Positions 14,393-17,403 of a DNA stretch of 17,403 nt are shown here, in pieces. Under the pieces are notes generated by a model. That model was not told the DNA's origin. It ran no database searches and saw only the letters and a list, made by a program, of their open reading frames with translations. Each line of letters begins with the position of its first letter. Position 1 is the first letter of the stretch. The DNA is taken from contig CAYSZB010000048.1 of the NCBI GenBank assembly GCA_964435475.1, forward strand, positions 1 to 17,403, given 5' to 3'. This stretch comes from CAYSZB01 sp964435475. Its GTDB lineage: Bacteria > Chloroflexota > Anaerolineae > Anaerolineales > Anaerolineaceae. A program made the position numbers and the translations under genes.

Positions 14393-16582
14393 ATGTTCTA
14401 TTTAACAGATGAGCAAAAAAAGCATGTGCGGCACCTTTTGGAACAAATGACCCTGGAGGAAAAGCTTGGACAGATGAACCTGGCCTCGATCACGGTGGTT
14501 GGTGGCATCACCTTATCCTTAGAGGAAATCATGACCATGTACACCGAGGGCAGGATCAGTGCTGAGGAGATACACAAGATGTTTGCCAACGCCACCAAAG
14601 ATTACCGCGAGGCTGACATCCGGGCAGGCAGGCTGGGCAACATGATGTACAGCAGTCCAGAGAAAAGCAATGAACTGCAGAAGGTTGCCGTGGAAGAAAG
14701 CCGGCTGGGGATCCCGCTGCTGTTTGGGAATGATGTGATCCATGGCTTCCGTTCCGTGTACCCGATCGGGATCGCAGAGGCGGGAACGTTTGACGTTGAG
14801 CTATTTGAAAAAACCGCTGCCATGGCAGCCAGGGAATCACGGGCAGCAGGCATCAACTGGCATTTTGCGCCGATGATCGATGTGGCAAGGGACGCCAGGT
14901 GGGGACGCGTTTCGGAAGGACCAGGGGAGGACCCCTACCTGGCAAGCCAATTTGCTCGAGCCAAAGTACGCGGCTTGCAGGGAGGTGATTCCAGGGTCGC
15001 AGCCTGCTTGAAACATTACGTGGCTTACGGCGCCTGTGAAGGCGGGGAAGATTACCAGACGACCAGCATGGCCCGGTCGCTGCTCTATAACGTCTATTTG
15101 CCGCCTTACCGGGCGGCAGTGGATGAAGGAGCTGTTTCGGTCATGTCATCCTTCAACGATCTGAACGGCGTACCCTGCACAGCGAATGAATTCACATTAC
15201 GGAAGATCCTGAAGGGAGAGTTGGGCTTCGAGGGATTCGTGGTCAGCGATGCAGGCTCGATCAAGGAATGCGTCACCCACGGCATTGCCAAGGATGACAA
15301 AGACGCAGGCATCAAGGCTGCGAACGCCGGCCTGGATATGGATATGGGCACAGAGATCTTCCTGAAACACCTGGCAGAGGCGGTTGAGGAGGGGAAAGTA
15401 CCAATGGCAGTGATCGATGAAGCGGTCGAGAGGATCCTGTCGATCAAAACCTGGCTGGGCCTGTTCGAACAGCCGTATATCCTGGAAGCAGCCCTGCACA
15501 CCTTTGATGTCATCCCTGCGGAACATGTCAGTCTGGCGCTGGAAACCGCCCAGAAAGCCATTGTGCTGCTTAAAAATGAGAACCAGTTGCTGCCACTTAA
15601 CAAGGAAACAAAGATCAGCCTGGTTGGTGAACTGGCAGGTCTCAAGAAAGAAGTCGTTGGTGCCTGGGCGTTAAGCTGGCAGGAAGGAGACTGTGTATCA
15701 ATCCTGGACGGCCTGACAAATGCTGGTGGGAACTTCACCTACCATGCATGCTGCGGACCCACCGGAGACATCAACCAGGAAGAGGTCCAGGCAGCGGTCA
15801 GCGATGGGGATGTGATCGTCGCTGTGGTAGGTGAGACCAGCCACATGTCCGGCGAAGCAGCATCCCGGGCGGATATCACCCTGCCGGGAAAGCAGAGAGC
15901 CCTTTTGGAAATGCTTATGGCATCAGGCAAACCGGTCATTGCGATCCTGATGAACGGGCGACCGCTGGCACTCTCCTGGGAAAAGGAACACGTGCCGGCG
16001 ATCATCGAAGGCTGGCAGCTGGGCATCCAGATGGGCAATGCGATCGCCTCCGTCCTGTACGGCGACTACAACCCCAGCGGCAAGCTTTCGGCGTCCTTCC
16101 CCAACCTGCCAGGGCAGTGCCCGGTGTATTACAACCACTTCAACACCGGCCGACCCGGCAGCAAGGTGCCCTTCACAAGCAAGTATTCCGATGCAGGCTG
16201 GAAGGCAGCCTACCCATTTGGCTACGGGTTGAGTTACACAACCTTCGAACAGCGGGATTTTGTGCTGAGGGAGGAAGCAGAGCAGCTGGTGGGAACGGTC
16301 ACCATCCAGAATACAGGTGAGCGGGCCGGGACGGAGACGGTTCAGTTATATATGCGTGATGTGACCGCCAGCCTTGTCAGGCCGGTAAAGGAACTGAAAG
16401 GTTTCCGGAAAGTGCACCTGGTACCGGGAGAATCCGCCGAGGTAAGCATCCCCCTTTTGAAAAAGGAGATGGGATTCTATGACAATGAGGGTATATATCG
16501 CCTGGAAGACGGAAAGTTCCAGGTCTTTATGGGCGGTGACTCGGAGAATTGCCTGATGCAGGAGATCGTGCTTAACTTCTGA
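14393..16582 (+). CDS. Beta-glucosidase-like glycoside hydrolase family 3 (BglX type)
   Basis: A 729-residue retaining GH3 enzyme. The N-terminal TIM barrel (about 10-350) shows KHYVAYG (207-213) and the nucleophile Asp286 in GFVVSDAGSIKE, close to the SDHGAIKE of E. coli BglX. The alpha/beta sandwich domain (about 385-600) carries the predicted acid/base Glu488 in MSGEAASRADITLPGKQ. A C-terminal fibronectin-III-like domain (about 640-725) starts with GTVTIQNTGERAG and contains VKELKGFRKVHLVPGE. Unlike BglX, it has no signal peptide, so it is probably cytoplasmic. GAGGAG lies about 10 nt before the ATG, after an 87-bp gap with no clear terminator. Likely activity is beta-glucosidase, but GH3 also includes beta-xylosidases and other activities, so the sugar is not certain. 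Confidence 0.93.
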   Translation: MFYLTDEQKKHVRHLLEQMTLEEKLGQMNLASITVVGGITLSLEEIMTMYTEGRISAEEIHKMFANATKDYREADIRAGRLGNMMYSSPEKSNELQKVAVEESRLGIPLLFGNDVIHGFRSVYPIGIAEAGTFDVELFEKTAAMAARESRAAGINWHFAPMIDVARDARWGRVSEGPGEDPYLASQFARAKVRGLQGGDSRVAACLKHYVAYGACEGGEDYQTTSMARSLLYNVYLPPYRAAVDEGAVSVMSSFNDLNGVPCTANEFTLRKILKGELGFEGFVVSDAGSIKECVTHGIAKDDKDAGIKAANAGLDMDMGTEIFLKHLAEAVEEGKVPMAVIDEAVERILSIKTWLGLFEQPYILEAALHTFDVIPAEHVSLALETAQKAIVLLKNENQLLPLNKETKISLVGELAGLKKEVVGAWALSWQEGDCVSILDGLTNAGGNFTYHACCGPTGDINQEEVQAAVSDGDVIVAVVGETSHMSGEAASRADITLPGKQRALLEMLMASGKPVIAILMNGRPLALSWEKEHVPAIIEGWQLGIQMGNAIASVLYGDYNPSGKLSASFPNLPGQCPVYYNHFNTGRPGSKVPFTSKYSDAGWKAAYPFGYGLSYTTFEQRDFVLREEAEQLVGTVTIQNTGERAGTETVQLYMRDVTASLVRPVKELKGFRKVHLVPGESAEVSIPLLKKEMGFYDNEGIYRLEDGKFQVFMGGDSENCLMQEIVLNF

Positions 16583-16607
16583 TCACGACAAGAAGAGGAG
16601 CGAAGAA

Positions 16608-17403
16608 ATGAAAGGAACTGCCAATTACGATGCCCGGGCGCTGAAGCGTTTAATCAAGGGAGAACGGTTTATCACATCCCAGGGAGCAAAAGTGAAAATC
16701 AGCCAGGGGGCGGACATTCAACCGGGATTCCTGGACCCATGGCTGCTGGAGCGGATCCAGTCATCAGCAGACCAAAGACAATCCCAAGGCGGACCTGACC
16801 TGCAAAGCATCATCAATTCGGACATGGGCATTGAAAAACTGCTGGTTCTGCTGCGCGATCTAGGTTTGAGCGCCAGGGGAGATGCCAATACGATCGACCT
16901 TTGCCAGGATGAGATCCAGGTGGATCACAGCGAGCATGTTTTCTGGGAGAACAAGATCAAATTGTGGCGATACCAGAAGAAGGAGTTTGACAGCTCCAAA
17001 AGCCATCCCTGCCTGGTGCACTTTCACGGGGGCGGATTCTTTGCCGGGTCACCGGATGGGCATAACGACATGCTCAAATACATTGCCGAAAAGGCGGATG
17101 CGGTGGTCTTTGACCTGGACTATTCGCTCAGCCCTGAGTATAAGTTCCCGCATGCCTTTATGGAATGTTATAACGCAGTCAGACATGTATATGAGCATGC
17201 GGCCGAGTACCATGTGGATCCCAAGAAGATCGCCATCGGGGGCGGAAGTGCCGGAGCCAACCTCTCGGCAGCAATCACGTTAAAGGCAAAGGCTGAAGGC
17301 AGCCCACCGATCACGCTGCAGGTGCTGATGAACCCGGCGGTGTTGTTTGGGGCGACCGTAAGAGAAGGGTATGTGTGGGATAAAGACGAATTTTTCGTGG
17401 CGG
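16608..17403 (+). CDS. Alpha/beta-hydrolase (HSL type), 3' end beyond window
   Basis: An open frame runs from the ATG at 16608 to the last base: 265 complete codons, no stop. GAGGAG is 7 nt upstream and the previous stop is 25 bp away, so it continues the operon. It has HGGGF (140-144), the family segment DYSLSPEYKFPHA (171-183), which matches the DYRLAPE consensus, and the nucleophile elbow GGGSAGAN with Ser214. The Asp and His of the triad would lie beyond the window. The first 110 residues are an unusually long helical region before the fold; I do not recognise it, but family members often have an N-terminal cap here. No signal peptide. It is the third esterase-like gene of this operon. 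Confidence 0.88.
   Translation, partial: MKGTANYDARALKRLIKGERFITSQGAKVKISQGADIQPGFLDPWLLERIQSSADQRQSQGGPDLQSIINSDMGIEKLLVLLRDLGLSARGDANTIDLCQDEIQVDHSEHVFWENKIKLWRYQKKEFDSSKSHPCLVHFHGGGFFAGSPDGHNDMLKYIAEKADAVVFDLDYSLSPEYKFPHAFMECYNAVRHVYEHAAEYHVDPKKIAIGGGSAGANLSAAITLKAKAEGSPPITLQVLMNPAVLFGATVREGYVWDKDEFFVA

Noticed and set aside
15106..15738. 210-codon antisense frame within the GH3 gene
   Set aside because: Serine-rich shadow of the GH3 barrel coding strand; no independent support.
16882..17283. 133-codon plus-strand frame near the window end
   Set aside because: It is in another frame of the third esterase, whose own frame carries HGGGF and GGGSAGA and is open from 16608 to the window end.

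Overview
The window is a piece of bacterial chromosome, probably from a draft or metagenome assembly, since it has two runs of exactly 100 N. The likely source is the Chloroflexota, class Anaerolineae. This rests on the style of the lipoprotein (Pro/Thr-rich 'TPT' linker joined to an SH3-like domain), the DrrAB-like exporter and the hydrolase-rich accessory locus. No marker gene here proves it, so the assignment is an inference. GC content looks close to 50 %.

The left part (1-6360) reads entirely on the minus strand. It holds a CAT-anticodon tRNA, an SH3-domain lipoprotein, and the GTPase gene era overlapping a lysoplasmalogenase (YhhN) gene by ATGA. Next comes a tightly packed four-gene unit: ABC ATPase, two ABC-2 permeases, and an O6-alkylguanine-DNA alkyltransferase. 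A hairpin repeat with an assembly gap separates era from this unit.

The middle (6361-7165) has no convincing gene. It contains several inverted repeats, a 55-bp hairpin repeat found identically on both sides of the second gap, and a branched terminator-like structure that would end the transporter transcript.

The right part (7166-17403) is the most interesting region: two divergent units around a 229-bp control region. The left arm is a TetR regulator followed by a GPH-family (melibiose-type) symporter. The right arm is a compact operon with an alpha/beta-hydrolase, a GH78 alpha-L-rhamnosidase, a second alpha/beta-hydrolase, a BglX-like GH3 glycosidase, and a third alpha/beta-hydrolase cut off by the window end. 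None of these hydrolases has a visible signal peptide. The simplest reading is import of a small acylated rhamnosyl glycoside by the symporter, followed by de-esterification and stepwise removal of rhamnose and a beta-linked sugar in the cytoplasm. The substrate is not known.

The control region carries a well-formed tetR promoter (TTGACA, 17 bp, TACATT) with a near-perfect 17-bp palindrome in the spacer and -10. It also has two families of short exact repeats. One family recurs in front of the symporter gene and the other occurs in both divergent leaders, so the two arms are probably co-regulated.
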